From an uncultured Flavobacteriaceae bacterium (GTDB taxonomy: Bacteria; Bacteroidota; Bacteroidia; Flavobacteriales; Flavobacteriaceae), in the NCBI GenBank assembly GCA_905479835.1, contig CAJQNZ010000003.1:1-64000 (forward strand): a stretch of DNA of 64,000 nt, in the 5' to 3' direction. Below the pieces are notes generated by a model. It was not told the DNA's origin. It saw only the letters and a program-made list of their open reading frames with translations, and ran no database searches. Positions 1 through 11,682 of the stretch are shown in pieces. The number at the start of each line of letters is the position of its first letter. Positions within the stretch are counted from its first letter, which is position 1. Made by a program: the position numbers and the translations under genes.

Positions 1-854
1 AGCCAAGGTCTTCCTCCAAAGTCAATGGCAACTTGCGTTAAACAATCATCCATTGGTAATAGAAATCCATAGCGTTCAATCGCTTTTTTAGAACCTAAAG
101 CCTCTATAAACGCCTCTCCTAATGTGATTGCTACATCTTCAATAGTGTGATGTTCATCAATTTCTAAATCCCCTTTTACATTGATATTTAAGTCAATACT
201 TCCATGCTTTGAAATTTGCTCTAGCATGTGATCGAAGAAGCCAATTCCAGTAGAAATTTCATTTTTTCCACTTCCATCTAAATTAACTTCAACTTCAATC
301 TCAGTTTCTTTAGTAACTCTTTTTACGAATCCAACTCTTGGTTTTGACTTTAAATACTGATAGATTTCATTCCAATTGGTTGTTGAAAGTACAGCATTTT
401 CATTTTCATCACCAATAAAAATTCCTTGACATTTTAAGTTCATTGCCAATTCTATATCAGAATCTCTATCTCCTATCACAAATGAATTATCTAAATCATA
501 ATTTCCATGTATATATTTTTGCAACAGTCCAGTCCTTGGCTTTCTTGTTGGCGCATTATCTTCAGGAAAAGATTTGTCAATCAATATTTCTGCAAACTCA
601 ATTCCTTCGTTTTCAAAAGCTTGAATAATTTTATTTTGCGCTGGCCAAAAAGTGTCTTCTGGAAACGAATCTGTTCCCAATCCATCTTGATTTGTCACCA
701 TTACCAATTCGTAATCCAATTCGTTGACAATCTTAGACAATCCTTGAAAAACTCCTGGATAAAATTCTAACTTTTCTAAACTATCTAATTGATAATCAAT
801 TGGTGGCTCAATTGCCAAAGTTCCATCTCTATCTATAAATAATACTTTCTTCAT
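1..854 (-). CDS. hisB: Bifunctional histidinol-phosphatase / imidazoleglycerol-phosphate dehydratase (partial)
   Basis: The last gene of the his operon visible here; its C-terminal end is cut by the window start, leaving 284 codons of an expected roughly 375-380. It is not in the ORF track because it has no stop in the window. The N-terminal half is a HAD phosphatase with the nucleophile motif FIDRDGT near residues 6-12, removing phosphate from histidinol phosphate. The second half is IGP dehydratase, with metal-binding His motifs GFFDHMLEQ and HHTIEDVA. The ATG at 852-854 overlaps the hisC stop in an ATGA arrangement, suggesting translational coupling. Identification is firm; the missing C-terminus cannot be judged. 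Confidence 0.95.
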   Translation of the reverse strand, partial: MKKVLFIDRDGTLAIEPPIDYQLDSLEKLEFYPGVFQGLSKIVNELDYELVMVTNQDGLGTDSFPEDTFWPAQNKIIQAFENEGIEFAEILIDKSFPEDNAPTRKPRTGLLQKYIHGNYDLDNSFVIGDRDSDIELAMNLKCQGIFIGDENENAVLSTTNWNEIYQYLKSKPRVGFVKRVTKETEIEVEVNLDGSGKNEISTGIGFFDHMLEQISKHGSIDLNINVKGDLEIDEHHTIEDVAITLGEAFIEALGSKKAIERYGFLLPMDDCLTQVAIDFGGRPW

Positions 855-1882
855 GACGCTATTTCGTTTAAAACACTCATTAATTTTTCATTTTCTTCTT
901 TAGATCCAATAGTAACTCTAAGGCAATTTTTTATTTGCGAACTTCTATTTCTTACCACAATTCCTTGACTGATTAATTCCTTAAAAACTGAATCTGAATC
1001 TGTAAATTCAACCAATAAAAAGTTAGCATCAGAAGGATAAATTTTTTCTACACTTAGTAAATTTGACAATGCAATTCGCAATCTATTTCTTTCAAGAATA
1101 GTTTCATCAATCTGCTTTTGAATTGATTTCTTATTGTTCAAAACATTTAAAGCAGCATCAATACTCAAGGTGTTGATATTATACGGAGGCTTAATTTTAT
1201 TTAAAATTGCAATGATTTCTGGACTTGCAAATGCTGTTCCTACTCTCGCTCCAGCCAATCCGTATGCTTTACTAAAAGTCTGCAACACCACTAAATTTGG
1301 AATCTCTTCCAATAATGAAATAGCACTTTTACTTTCAGAAAAATCAATATATGCTTCATCAACAACAACCAAACCTTTAAAGTCATTAGCAATCTCTTTG
1401 ATTCTATCTGAATTCATATCGTTTCCTGTAGGATTGTTTGGCGAACAAATAAATACCAAACCTTCAGATTTTAAATTCGATTGAATCATCTGTAAAGATG
1501 GTAATTCAAACGTTTGTGTCAATGGAATCTCTACCAACTCAATATTATTAATAGCAGCAGAAACTTGATACATTCCGTATGTTGGTGGAAATATATAGGC
1601 TTTGCTTGTTTCTGGTTCACAGAACGCTCTGAATAATAAATCGATCGCTTCATCACTTCCATTTCCAATAAATATCTGCTCTAAAGGCACATTTTTCAGT
1701 TTCGAAATCTCACTCTTTAATTGCAACTGTAACGGATCTGGATATCTATTTAAATTTGTTGCATTCGGATTCTCGTTCGCGTCCAACCAAACATCAGCCT
1801 TGCCTTTAAACTCACTTCTAGCAGAACTATACGCCTGCATATTGAGTATGTTTTTACGAGTTATACTTTTTATATCAAACAT
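851..1882 (-). CDS. hisC: Histidinol-phosphate aminotransferase
   Basis: PLP-dependent class I/II aminotransferase that converts imidazole-acetol phosphate to histidinol phosphate in histidine synthesis. The 343-residue protein has the NPTGN motif near residue 150, the DEAYIDF segment near 176, and the PLP lysine in TFSKAYG (about K205), followed by the phosphate-binding GARVG. Length is normal for HisC. Its start overlaps the hisD stop by 8 bases and its stop overlaps hisB by 4, so it sits inside a tightly coupled hisG-D-C-B operon. An HisC identity rather than another aminotransferase follows from the operon. Confidence 0.96.
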   Translation of the reverse strand: MFDIKSITRKNILNMQAYSSARSEFKGKADVWLDANENPNATNLNRYPDPLQLQLKSEISKLKNVPLEQIFIGNGSDEAIDLLFRAFCEPETSKAYIFPPTYGMYQVSAAINNIELVEIPLTQTFELPSLQMIQSNLKSEGLVFICSPNNPTGNDMNSDRIKEIANDFKGLVVVDEAYIDFSESKSAISLLEEIPNLVVLQTFSKAYGLAGARVGTAFASPEIIAILNKIKPPYNINTLSIDAALNVLNNKKSIQKQIDETILERNRLRIALSNLLSVEKIYPSDANFLLVEFTDSDSVFKELISQGIVVRNRSSQIKNCLRVTIGSKEENEKLMSVLNEIAS

Positions 1883-3167
1883 CTTGAATCTCTTTTAGTC
1901 TTAATGTCACTGCGTTTTTGTGAGCAAATAACTGCTCTGCTTCAGCCATTAACTCAATTGCAGGACCAATATTTTGTATTCCTTCTTTTTCTAGTTTTTG
2001 GAACGTAATTTTCTTTACAAAACTATCTAACGAAACGCCACTATAATTCTTCGCATAACCGTTTGTTGGCAGCGTGTGATTTGTTCCACTTGCATAATCT
2101 CCAGCGCTTTCACAACTGTAATTACCCAAAAACACAGAACCTGCATTTATAATTTTATCTATAAAACGCTCTGAATTTTCACTCGCAATAATCAAATGTT
2201 CAGGAGCATATTGATTGCTAAAATCAATACAATCATCCAAATTATTAAGCAAAATAGATTGACTGTTTTCCAATGTTTTTGTTGCCAATTCTTTTCTTGG
2301 CAATACGGCCAATTGAATATCTAATTCTTTAGAAACCTCAGAAATAACATTCTCATTATCCGACAACAAAATAACTTGGCTATCTGCTCCGTGTTCTGCT
2401 TGCGATAATAAATCTGCTGCTACAAAAGATGGATTACATGTTGTATCAGCAATTACTAAAACTTCACTTGGTCCTGCAGGTAAATCAATCGCGATTCCTT
2501 CTTGCTGAACTAGTTCTTTTGCTTTTGCAACAAACTGATTTCCAGGTCCAAATATCTTATACACTTGTGGAACAGTTTCTGTTCCGTAAGCCATTGCTGC
2601 GATTGCTTGTGCGCCACCAACTTTAAATATTTTTGTCACACCAACGAGTGATGCTGTATATAAAATCGCTGGATTTATTGCTCCGTTTTTATCTGGAGGT
2701 GTACATAAAATGATTTCTTTGCATCCTGCAATTTTTGCTGGAATTGCCAACATTAATATCGTTGAAAATAAAGGTGCTGTTCCTCCTGGAATGTACAATC
2801 CAACTTTCTCAATCGCCACATTTTTTCTCCAACATTGTACGCCTTTTGTTGTTTCAACAATTTGTTCTTTAGCACTTTGAGAAGCGTGAAACTTTTTAAT
2901 ATTCGTTGCTGCTAATTCAATTGCATTCTTTAAATCTTCTGGAACTAATTTAACTGCTTCACTTATTACAGATTCACTAACTGTCAACGTCTTTAAAGTT
3001 GCCTTATCAAATCGTTGTGTAAAATCAAATAATGCTGTGTCTCCTTTAACTTTTACTTCAAGTAAAATATCAGAAACCACTTTGGTAAATTCATTTCGTT
3101 CAAATTCAGGTCTTGAAACTAATCCAGACCAATCTGTTCGCTTTGGATATTTAACTATTTTCATCAT
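1875..3167 (-). CDS. hisD: Histidinol dehydrogenase
   Basis: Zinc-dependent, NAD-linked enzyme that oxidises histidinol to histidine in two steps. The 430-residue protein is full length for the family. The catalytic Glu-His pair is in YAPEHLI, a zinc ligand is in the SQAEHGADSQ motif, and the C-terminal substrate and zinc loop SGTNHTLPTNG is intact. It begins with two Met codons in a row (3167 and 3164); the second lies over the hisG stop, so either start keeps the overlap. Second gene of the his operon. Confidence 0.97.
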   Translation of the reverse strand: MMKIVKYPKRTDWSGLVSRPEFERNEFTKVVSDILLEVKVKGDTALFDFTQRFDKATLKTLTVSESVISEAVKLVPEDLKNAIELAATNIKKFHASQSAKEQIVETTKGVQCWRKNVAIEKVGLYIPGGTAPLFSTILMLAIPAKIAGCKEIILCTPPDKNGAINPAILYTASLVGVTKIFKVGGAQAIAAMAYGTETVPQVYKIFGPGNQFVAKAKELVQQEGIAIDLPAGPSEVLVIADTTCNPSFVAADLLSQAEHGADSQVILLSDNENVISEVSKELDIQLAVLPRKELATKTLENSQSILLNNLDDCIDFSNQYAPEHLIIASENSERFIDKIINAGSVFLGNYSCESAGDYASGTNHTLPTNGYAKNYSGVSLDSFVKKITFQKLEKEGIQNIGPAIELMAEAEQLFAHKNAVTLRLKEIQDV

Positions 3168-4021
3168 ACAACCATTTTATCAATAGGAACGACTAAAATT
3201 CCTTCTGCTCCTGTTGCTTTCAATTCGTCAATAACTTCCCAAAATTCCTTCTCTTTAATTACACTGTGCAATGAACTCCAACCTTCTTGTGCCAATGGCA
3301 AAATCGTTGGACTCTTTAAAACAGGTAAAATTGATGTTACTTTATCAATGTTTTCATTCGGAACATTCATTAAAATATACTTTGTGTTTTTGGCTCTTAA
3401 AACTGCTTTAATTCTGAATAACAATTTAGATAAAATCGCCTCTTTTTCTTCATTTAAGTTTTTACTTTTTGCTAATACAGCCTCTGATTTTAAGATCACT
3501 TGTGTTTCTTTCAAACCATTTTTAAAGAGTGTACTTCCTGAACTTACGATATCACAAATACCATCTGCAAGTCCAATATTTGGTGCAATTTCTACCGAAC
3601 CAGAAATTACGTGAATATCTGCTTTGATGTTGTTTTTATCAAGATATGCTTGAACAGTATTAGGATACGAAGTCGCAATCTTTTTTCCATCAAAGTAATT
3701 GATTGATTCATCTTCCACTTCCTTTGGAACTGCCAATGAAACTCTACATTTTGAAAAACCTAATTGCTCTACAACTTCAATTTGTTTTTGCTTTTCAATC
3801 AATAAATTTTCACCAACAATGGCAATATCTACAACTCCGTCTTCAAGATATTGAGGAATATCAGAGTTTCTAAGGTATAAGAGTTCGATAGGGAAATTTG
3901 CAACTTCAACCTTCAACTGATCAATTCCATTTTTAATGTTGATACCACAACTTTTTAATAGTTTGATAGAATCTTCATTTAATCTTCCACTTTTTTGAAT
4001 GGCTATTTTAAGTTTATTCAT
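3164..4021 (-). CDS. hisG: ATP phosphoribosyltransferase, long form
   Basis: Catalyses the first committed step of histidine synthesis, joining ATP and PRPP. At 285 residues it is the long form with a C-terminal ACT-like regulatory domain (about residues 210-285), which normally gives histidine feedback inhibition and removes the need for HisZ; no hisZ is seen here. The PRPP-binding loop DIVSSGSTL is near residue 158-166. It is the first structural gene of the operon and lies about 120 bases downstream of the leader peptide, behind the terminator hairpin, so both attenuation and feedback inhibition are likely controls. Confidence 0.96.
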   Translation of the reverse strand: MNKLKIAIQKSGRLNEDSIKLLKSCGINIKNGIDQLKVEVANFPIELLYLRNSDIPQYLEDGVVDIAIVGENLLIEKQKQIEVVEQLGFSKCRVSLAVPKEVEDESINYFDGKKIATSYPNTVQAYLDKNNIKADIHVISGSVEIAPNIGLADGICDIVSSGSTLFKNGLKETQVILKSEAVLAKSKNLNEEKEAILSKLLFRIKAVLRAKNTKYILMNVPNENIDKVTSILPVLKSPTILPLAQEGWSSLHSVIKEKEFWEVIDELKATGAEGILVVPIDKMVV

Positions 4022-4059
4022 TTGTTATTTATTTTATTGCTTGAATAAAACAAGTAGAT

Positions 4060-4105
4060 TTTTTAAATAAAAAAATCCGTTTGATTTACTCAAACGGATT
4101 TTAGA
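4060..4105 (-). terminator. his attenuator terminator hairpin
   Basis: On the minus strand a perfect 13-bp stem (AAAATCCGTTTGA, loop at 4085-4089, TCAAACGGATTTT) is followed by TTTTATTT. This is a canonical intrinsic terminator lying between the His leader peptide and hisG. It cannot be the end of the upstream acyl-CoA synthetase gene, because the his promoter and leader lie in between. I saw no strong antiterminator partner by eye. Confidence 0.88.
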
Positions 4106-4140
4106 AAAATGTATATTAAATTACATATATATCAAATTCA

Positions 4141-4194
4141 TCACGCTTGGGCGTTGGTATGAAAATGATGATGATGTAATTGATTTGTATTCAT
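4141..4194 (-). CDS. his operon leader peptide (17 aa, HHHH-F-H)
   Basis: A short reading frame encodes MNTNQLHHHHFHTNAQA, with five His codons (all CAT) in 17 residues, four of them consecutive. It starts about 11 bases after the predicted transcription start and ends about 40 bases before a strong terminator hairpin preceding hisG. By analogy with known amino-acid leader peptides, ribosome stalling at His codons during histidine starvation would favour read-through. It is too short for the ORF track. The codon run, position and hairpin together make it convincing; the antiterminator structure itself is not demonstrated. Confidence 0.85.
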   Translation of the reverse strand: MNTNQLHHHHFHTNAQA

Positions 4195-4211
4195 TGTTTA
4201 TAATAATGGTT

Positions 4212-4242
4212 CAAATATATATCCTTTTTATCTTTTTACAAA
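4212..4242 (-). promoter_or_regulatory. Promoter of the his operon
   Basis: On the minus strand TATATTTG at 4212-4219 matches the Bacteroidota -7 consensus TAnnTTTG exactly, and TTTG at 4239-4242 fits the -33 element with a 19-base spacer. The predicted start, near 4205, lies just upstream of the leader peptide ATG. Confidence 0.75.
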
Positions 4243-4291
4243 TTCTAAATTAATTATTTTTTAAAAAAATTACGCAAACCTTTTCGAATAT

Positions 4292-5941
4292 TTACTCAAA
4301 AATCACTTTTTTCTCATTCTTAAACCAAGAATTATAATATTCTTGATGTATTTTCTCTATACTATTTCGTTTAACTTTAAGTGTTGGAGTTATCAATCCA
4401 TTATCAACAGTCCAATCTTCTTTCATAATAATAATTTTTTCAACCCTCTCAACGCTTTTAAGTATTTGATTTACTTCAACAAGTGTATCATTTAAGACTT
4501 GACTTAAAGTCTCTTTAGACATCGAATTTCCTACTTCTGATAATGTAATCAACGCAATCGGTTGTGGAATTCCAGTTCCAACAACACAAATCTGCTCAAT
4601 TGCAGGATTTTTTGCCAATTTTAATTCTATCGATGAGGGAGAAATATATTTTCCTTTGTCGGTTTTAAATTGATCTTTAATACGTCCAGTGATTGTTAAA
4701 TATCCATCGTGATCGTATTCTCCTTTATCTCCTGTTTTAAAATAACCATCTTTATCAAATACAGACGCAGTAGTCTCAGGATCTTTAAAATACCCTTTAA
4801 ACAAACATTTATTTTTTATCAATATTTCTCCTTCTAGTGATAACTTAATTTGAACATTTGGGAGTGCTTTCCCTACCGTTCCAACTTTATTTTCTCCAGG
4901 TAAATTAAAATGTGAAGAAATACAATCTTCAGTCATGCCATATCCTTGCAAAATTTCAATTCCTATTTTTTTATACCATTTCATAACACTTACCGACAAG
5001 GGTGCAGCTCCAGAAATCATAAATCCTGCATTAGAAAGTCCTAATTTTTTCTTTAACTTACTTTTTATAACATTTCTCAAAAATGGAATATTTAAAAGAA
5101 CATTTAATTTTTTCTGAGGGATATTTTCTAAAATTTTTTCTTGAAATTTTGTCCAAATTCTAGGCACTCCAAAGAAAATATCAGGTTGACACTTCTCAAG
5201 ATCCGATGCAAAGGTTTCTAAAGACTCTGGAAATGAAAATTCCGCACCAACCACCAATCCATGTGTTCCAATTCCAATACGTTCTGCTGCATGTGCTAAT
5301 GGCAAATAGGAAAATAATCTTGCTCCTTGTGGTAATTTCATAACTGAGCGTATGATACGTATACATTCCATAAAATTACCTACTGTATGAATAGCACCTT
5401 TTGGGTTTCCTGTGGTACCAGAAGTATAAATAATAGTAAAAACATCCTCTGAATTTACAGATGGAAACACCTCTATTGGTTCTTGGTTTGAGATGATTTC
5501 TTCCCATGATTGACCTTCATTCTCTCCATAGAGACCAATACTTATTTTATGAATATCAGGAATACCTAGTTTTTGAGATTGAAAATCGTCCAATTTCCCA
5601 ATAATGATTGCTTTAGACTCACTATGTTCTAAAACATGTTGAATAGAATCAGCACTTAAAGTAGGATATAATGGAATTGAAATATGTCCAGACATCATGA
5701 TTGCTAAATCTGATAGTATCCAATGAGCACAGTTTTTTGAAAGCAGTGCAATATGACTTTGCTTGGGCAAATTATAATCTCTTAATGCAGCAGCAATTTT
5801 TCGCGCTTCTTTTCCTGCTTCAGCAAAAGTATATCTGATTACAGAACCATTAATTGGTTGAACTAAGAAAGGTGCATTTGGGTTTTTTTGTTCCCAATGT
5901 AAAAAAGCCTCTATAGGTGAATTGAAATTTTCCATTGCCAC
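4292..5941 (-). CDS. Long-chain acyl-CoA synthetase (AMP-binding, FadD-like)
   Basis: ANL-superfamily ligase that activates fatty acids with ATP and CoA. The P-loop YTSGTTGNPKG is near residues 173-183, the adenylate-binding GYGMTED near 334, and the hinge segment FKTGDKGEYDHDGY with ITGRIKDQFK near 400-430. The Lys-rich ending is usual. At 549 residues it is somewhat shorter than typical 590-600 residue FACS proteins but contains all core motifs. The first Met is followed by a second two codons later, so the exact start is uncertain by 6 bases. It is a single gene, divergent from katG. The chain-length preference cannot be told from sequence. Confidence 0.88.
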   Translation of the reverse strand: MAMENFNSPIEAFLHWEQKNPNAPFLVQPINGSVIRYTFAEAGKEARKIAAALRDYNLPKQSHIALLSKNCAHWILSDLAIMMSGHISIPLYPTLSADSIQHVLEHSESKAIIIGKLDDFQSQKLGIPDIHKISIGLYGENEGQSWEEIISNQEPIEVFPSVNSEDVFTIIYTSGTTGNPKGAIHTVGNFMECIRIIRSVMKLPQGARLFSYLPLAHAAERIGIGTHGLVVGAEFSFPESLETFASDLEKCQPDIFFGVPRIWTKFQEKILENIPQKKLNVLLNIPFLRNVIKSKLKKKLGLSNAGFMISGAAPLSVSVMKWYKKIGIEILQGYGMTEDCISSHFNLPGENKVGTVGKALPNVQIKLSLEGEILIKNKCLFKGYFKDPETTASVFDKDGYFKTGDKGEYDHDGYLTITGRIKDQFKTDKGKYISPSSIELKLAKNPAIEQICVVGTGIPQPIALITLSEVGNSMSKETLSQVLNDTLVEVNQILKSVERVEKIIIMKEDWTVDNGLITPTLKVKRNSIEKIHQEYYNSWFKNEKKVIFE

Positions 5942-6042
5942 AAGTTAAATAAAAATTTTAATTATATATATCCAATAGATTTTAATTATAACATGTTAAT
6001 ATCTATTTATTATAAATCTATATAAATACCTAAAGATTTAAG

Positions 6043-6050
6043 TAAATTTG
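6043..6050 (+). promoter_or_regulatory. Probable katG promoter (-7 element)
   Basis: TAAATTTG matches TAnnTTTG and lies 33 bases upstream of the katG ATG. No clear -33 TTTG is seen, so strength or activator dependence is uncertain. Confidence 0.5.
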
Positions 6051-6079
6051 TTGGAGAAAAAAAGTTTAAAATATATTAG

Positions 6080-8284
<2,205 letters not shown>

Positions 8285-8316
8285 GATTTTAAAAACTTAC
8301 TGTTAACAAATCATTT

Positions 8317-8350
8317 AAAAACTCTCGAAATTCTTCGAGAGTTTTTCTTT
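8317..8350 (+). terminator. Intrinsic terminator after katG
   Basis: Stem ACTCTCGAA / TTCGAGAGT (8321-8329 with 8334-8342), 4-base loop, followed by TTTT and a T-rich tract. It lies 37 bases after the katG stop. Confidence 0.88.
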
Positions 8351-8357
8351 TTATCCT

Positions 8358-8365
8358 TATTTTTG
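8358..8365 (+). promoter_or_regulatory. Probable promoter of the tpx-ftsK operon (-7 element)
   Basis: TATTTTTG matches TAnnTTTG, directly behind the katG terminator and 23 bases before the tpx ATG. Confidence 0.5.
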
Positions 8366-8387
8366 ATAAAAAGATAAATATATACAT

Positions 8388-8888
8388 ATGGCAGTAGTAA
8401 CATTACAAGGAAATAAGTTCCACACATCAGGAAATTTACCAAATAAAGGAAGTAAGATCTCAGACTTTACATTAGTTGCAGGAGATCTTTCAGAAAAATC
8501 ATTGAGTGATTTCTCTGGATCTAGATTGATTTTAAACATATTTCCAAGTGTAGATACAGGAACTTGTGCAACATCAGTAAGAACATTTAATAAAACAGCA
8601 GCTGAACTTAACAATACGAAAGTAATTTGTATCTCTCGTGATTTACCATTTGCGCAAGGCAGATTTTGTGGAGCAGAAGGAATTGAAAATGTTGTAATGC
8701 TTTCTGATTTTGTCTCAGGAGCGTTTGGAGATTCAAATGGATTGAATTTTATTGACGGTCCATTGAAAGCACTAAACTCACGTAGTATTATTGTGTTAGA
8801 TGAAAGTGGAACTATTATCCATACCGAGCAAGTTGCAGAAACAGTAGACGAACCAAATTATGAAGCTGCATTGAATGCTTTGAAATAA
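8388..8888 (+). CDS. tpx: Thiol peroxidase (atypical 2-Cys peroxiredoxin)
   Basis: Reduces hydrogen peroxide and alkyl hydroperoxides using thioredoxin. The 166-residue protein matches family length. The peroxidatic Cys is C60 in DTGTCATSVR and the resolving Cys is C94 in RFCGAEG, the spacing expected of Tpx. It begins a run of closely spaced plus-strand genes (5 bases to dgkA). Cytosolic, with no signal peptide. Confidence 0.97.
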   Translation: MAVVTLQGNKFHTSGNLPNKGSKISDFTLVAGDLSEKSLSDFSGSRLILNIFPSVDTGTCATSVRTFNKTAAELNNTKVICISRDLPFAQGRFCGAEGIENVVMLSDFVSGAFGDSNGLNFIDGPLKALNSRSIIVLDESGTIIHTEQVAETVDEPNYEAALNALK

Positions 8889-8892
8889 TTGA

Positions 8893-9273
8893 ATGGAATC
8901 AAAAGATAATTTTCTTATTGGAAGATTAAAAAGCTTTAAATATGCTGCTAAAGGTGCATGGATACTGATTACAACCGAACATAGTATTATAGTTCAAGTA
9001 ATAATTGGGTTGATTATGACTGCCATCGGTTTTATGATGAATTTAACTACTATGGAATGGTTGTTTCAAATAATAGTAATAGGTCTTGTTCTTGTTGCTG
9101 AGGCTGCAAATACTGCAATTGAATACCTCTGTGATTTCATACATCCAGAACACCATAAAAAAATTGGTTTTATAAAAGATGTTGCAGCAGGAATTCCGTT
9201 TTTTGCATCAATATTTGCAATGATTATTGGTTTGATTATATACATTCCAAAATTTATGATAATAATTAATTAA
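8893..9273 (+). CDS. dgkA: Diacylglycerol kinase family membrane protein
   Basis: Small integral-membrane kinase of the DgkA type that phosphorylates diacylglycerol or undecaprenol. The 126-residue protein has an N-terminal amphipathic helix with FKYAAKGAW, then three membrane helices. The catalytic and metal-binding segment EAANTAIEYLCDF and the following KDVAAG are intact. Which lipid it uses cannot be decided; Gram-positive-like members prefer undecaprenol. It sits between tpx and ftsK with almost no spacing. Confidence 0.92.
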   Translation: MESKDNFLIGRLKSFKYAAKGAWILITTEHSIIVQVIIGLIMTAIGFMMNLTTMEWLFQIIVIGLVLVAEAANTAIEYLCDFIHPEHHKKIGFIKDVAAGIPFFASIFAMIIGLIIYIPKFMIIIN

Positions 9274-11673
9274 ATGGCTAAAAAAAAGAAAGCAATACAA
9301 TCCAAAACTAAAACTCCTCGTTTTCAAAAAACTAAAGTGTTATTAGAAGATAAACAGACTAAAACAATTATTGGGCTGTTTTTATCAATTTTTGCTATTT
9401 TTTTATTAATTGCTTTTACATCCTTTCTATTCAATTGGCATGTAGATCAAAGTGAATTGACAGAATTTACCGATAAAAAATCTACTGTCAATAATCTTCT
9501 TGGTAAAATAGGTCATTATTTAAGTGATCTTTTTATTTATAGAGGTTTTGGAATCGCTTCATTTTTGGTTCCTGTTTTACTATTTATTAGTGGAATTTAC
9601 TTGATGCTACAAGTGAGTTTAAAGCAAGTGCATAAATCTTGGTTTTGGGGAATACTTGGAATGATTTGGTTTTCAATATTATTTGCTTTTTCTACGAATG
9701 AAGGCTCACTTATTTCTGGAATTATAGGTTATGAATTGAATAATTATTTACAAGCATTTCTAGGTAATACAGGAGTTTTATTACTATTAATTTTTGCGCT
9801 TCTCTCCTATCTTGCCATTCGTTTTAAATTAAACGTACAGCATTTAACTTCTTTATTTAAGAAAAAAGAAAAAAAACAAGAGAATACAGTAAATAATGAA
9901 TCAATACTTGAAAAAAATCTTTCTCTTGATACAAACGAAAAATCAGATTTTGAATTATCTGTTGAAAATTTAAAACCTACTATTGAAAATTATTTAGGGA
10001 AAAATATAAAAGAAGAAGCAAAAGAAACAATTATAATAGATAGTAAACCAATAATTACATCTAATAAGAATATTGTTGAAGAACAAGTAACAATAGATAT
10101 TGAGAAGGTAGTTGAAGAAAAACACGAATCTTCAAATTTGTCTGATAAACTAGTAAAAGATTTTGGAAAATTTGATCCAACACTTGATTTAGGAAATTAT
10201 AAATTTCCAACACTCAATTTATTAAGAGAATTCAATGAAAGTATTTCTATAGATCAAGAAGAACTAGAAGCCAATAAAAATCGAATTGTAGAAACATTAA
10301 ATAATTATAAAATTGGTATTGCAAAAATAAAAGCAACAGTAGGTCCTACTGTTACACTATATGAAATAGTGCCTGAAGCTGGAATAAGAATTTCTAAAAT
10401 TAAAAATTTAGAAGATGATATTGCCTTATCGCTATCTGCATTGGGAATACGAATTATTGCTCCGATTCCGGGAAAAGGAACCATCGGAATTGAAGTACCT
10501 AATAAAAAGGCTACCATGGTTTCTATGAAATCAATGATTGCTTCAACAAAGTTCCAAAACTCAGAAATGGAACTTCCTATAGCATTTGGAAAAACAATTT
10601 CAAATGAAAGTTATGTGGTTGATCTTGCTAAAATGCCACATTTATTAATGGCTGGAGCAACTGGACAAGGAAAATCAGTAGGATTAAATGTTATTCTTGC
10701 TTCTTTATTGTATAAAAAACATCCTGCGGAAGTAAAATTTGTACTTGTAGATCCTAAAAAGGTAGAATTAACTCTTTTTAACAAAATTGAAAGGCATTAT
10801 CTTGCTAAACTTCCTGATTCAGAAGATGCTATTATAACTGATACGACCAAAGTAGTAAACACATTGAATTCGTTGTGTATAGAAATGGATAATCGCTATG
10901 ATCTTTTAAAGAACGCGATGGTTCGTAATATTAAAGAGTATAATGAAAAATTTAAAGCAAGAAAATTGAATCCAGAAAATGGTCATCAATTTTTACCTTA
11001 TATCGTTTTAGTTATTGATGAATTTGCTGATTTAATAATGACAGCTGGAAAAGAAGTAGAAACACCTATTGCCAGACTCGCTCAGCTTGCAAGAGCAATT
11101 GGTATACATTTAATTGTAGCTACACAACGACCATCTGTAAATGTAATTACTGGAATTATTAAAGCCAATTTCCCTGCAAGAGTTGCATTCAGAGTAACTT
11201 CCAAAATTGATTCAAGAACGATTTTAGACAATTCAGGTGCTGATCAATTGATAGGTAAAGGAGATATGTTATATTCAGGAGGAAATCAACTTGTGAGGAT
11301 TCAATGCGCATTTGTAGATACTCCAGAGATTGAAAAAATTACAGATTTTATTGGGTCTCAAAGAGCCTATCCAGAAGCATATTTATTACCTGAATATGTC
11401 GGTGAAGAAAGTGGCACAAGTCTTGATATAGATATCAACGATAGAGATACATTGTTTAAAGATGCTGCTTTAGTGATAGTTCATGCTCAACAAGGCTCGG
11501 CTTCTTTATTACAACGAAAATTAAAGCTTGGTTACAATCGTGCAGGACGTATTATTGACCAACTAGAAGCTGCAGGAATTGTAGGGCAATTCGAAGGAAG
11601 TAAGGCTAGACAAGTATTAGTTCCTGATGAAATGGCTTTAAATCAATTATTGGAAAACGAAAAAAATAATTAG
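9274..11673 (+). CDS. ftsK: DNA translocase FtsK/SpoIIIE
   Basis: Septum-located ATP-driven DNA pump that clears chromosome ends during division and activates XerCD recombination. At 799 residues it has about four N-terminal membrane helices (residues 25-185), an acidic, Lys/Glu-rich linker, and the motor domain with Walker A GATGQGKS near residue 460 and Walker B VIDEFADL. The C-terminal winged-helix gamma domain that reads polar DNA sites is present (FKDAALVIVHAQQGSASLLQR to AGIVG). It starts immediately after the dgkA stop. Confidence 0.96.
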   Translation: MAKKKKAIQSKTKTPRFQKTKVLLEDKQTKTIIGLFLSIFAIFLLIAFTSFLFNWHVDQSELTEFTDKKSTVNNLLGKIGHYLSDLFIYRGFGIASFLVPVLLFISGIYLMLQVSLKQVHKSWFWGILGMIWFSILFAFSTNEGSLISGIIGYELNNYLQAFLGNTGVLLLLIFALLSYLAIRFKLNVQHLTSLFKKKEKKQENTVNNESILEKNLSLDTNEKSDFELSVENLKPTIENYLGKNIKEEAKETIIIDSKPIITSNKNIVEEQVTIDIEKVVEEKHESSNLSDKLVKDFGKFDPTLDLGNYKFPTLNLLREFNESISIDQEELEANKNRIVETLNNYKIGIAKIKATVGPTVTLYEIVPEAGIRISKIKNLEDDIALSLSALGIRIIAPIPGKGTIGIEVPNKKATMVSMKSMIASTKFQNSEMELPIAFGKTISNESYVVDLAKMPHLLMAGATGQGKSVGLNVILASLLYKKHPAEVKFVLVDPKKVELTLFNKIERHYLAKLPDSEDAIITDTTKVVNTLNSLCIEMDNRYDLLKNAMVRNIKEYNEKFKARKLNPENGHQFLPYIVLVIDEFADLIMTAGKEVETPIARLAQLARAIGIHLIVATQRPSVNVITGIIKANFPARVAFRVTSKIDSRTILDNSGADQLIGKGDMLYSGGNQLVRIQCAFVDTPEIEKITDFIGSQRAYPEAYLLPEYVGEESGTSLDIDINDRDTLFKDAALVIVHAQQGSASLLQRKLKLGYNRAGRIIDQLEAAGIVGQFEGSKARQVLVPDEMALNQLLENEKNN

Positions 11674-11682
11674 TAGAAAAAA

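Noticed and set aside
443-770. Two overlapping plus-strand ORFs at the hisB locus
   Set aside because: Both are antisense to hisB, whose frame carries all the family motifs; they look like shadows.
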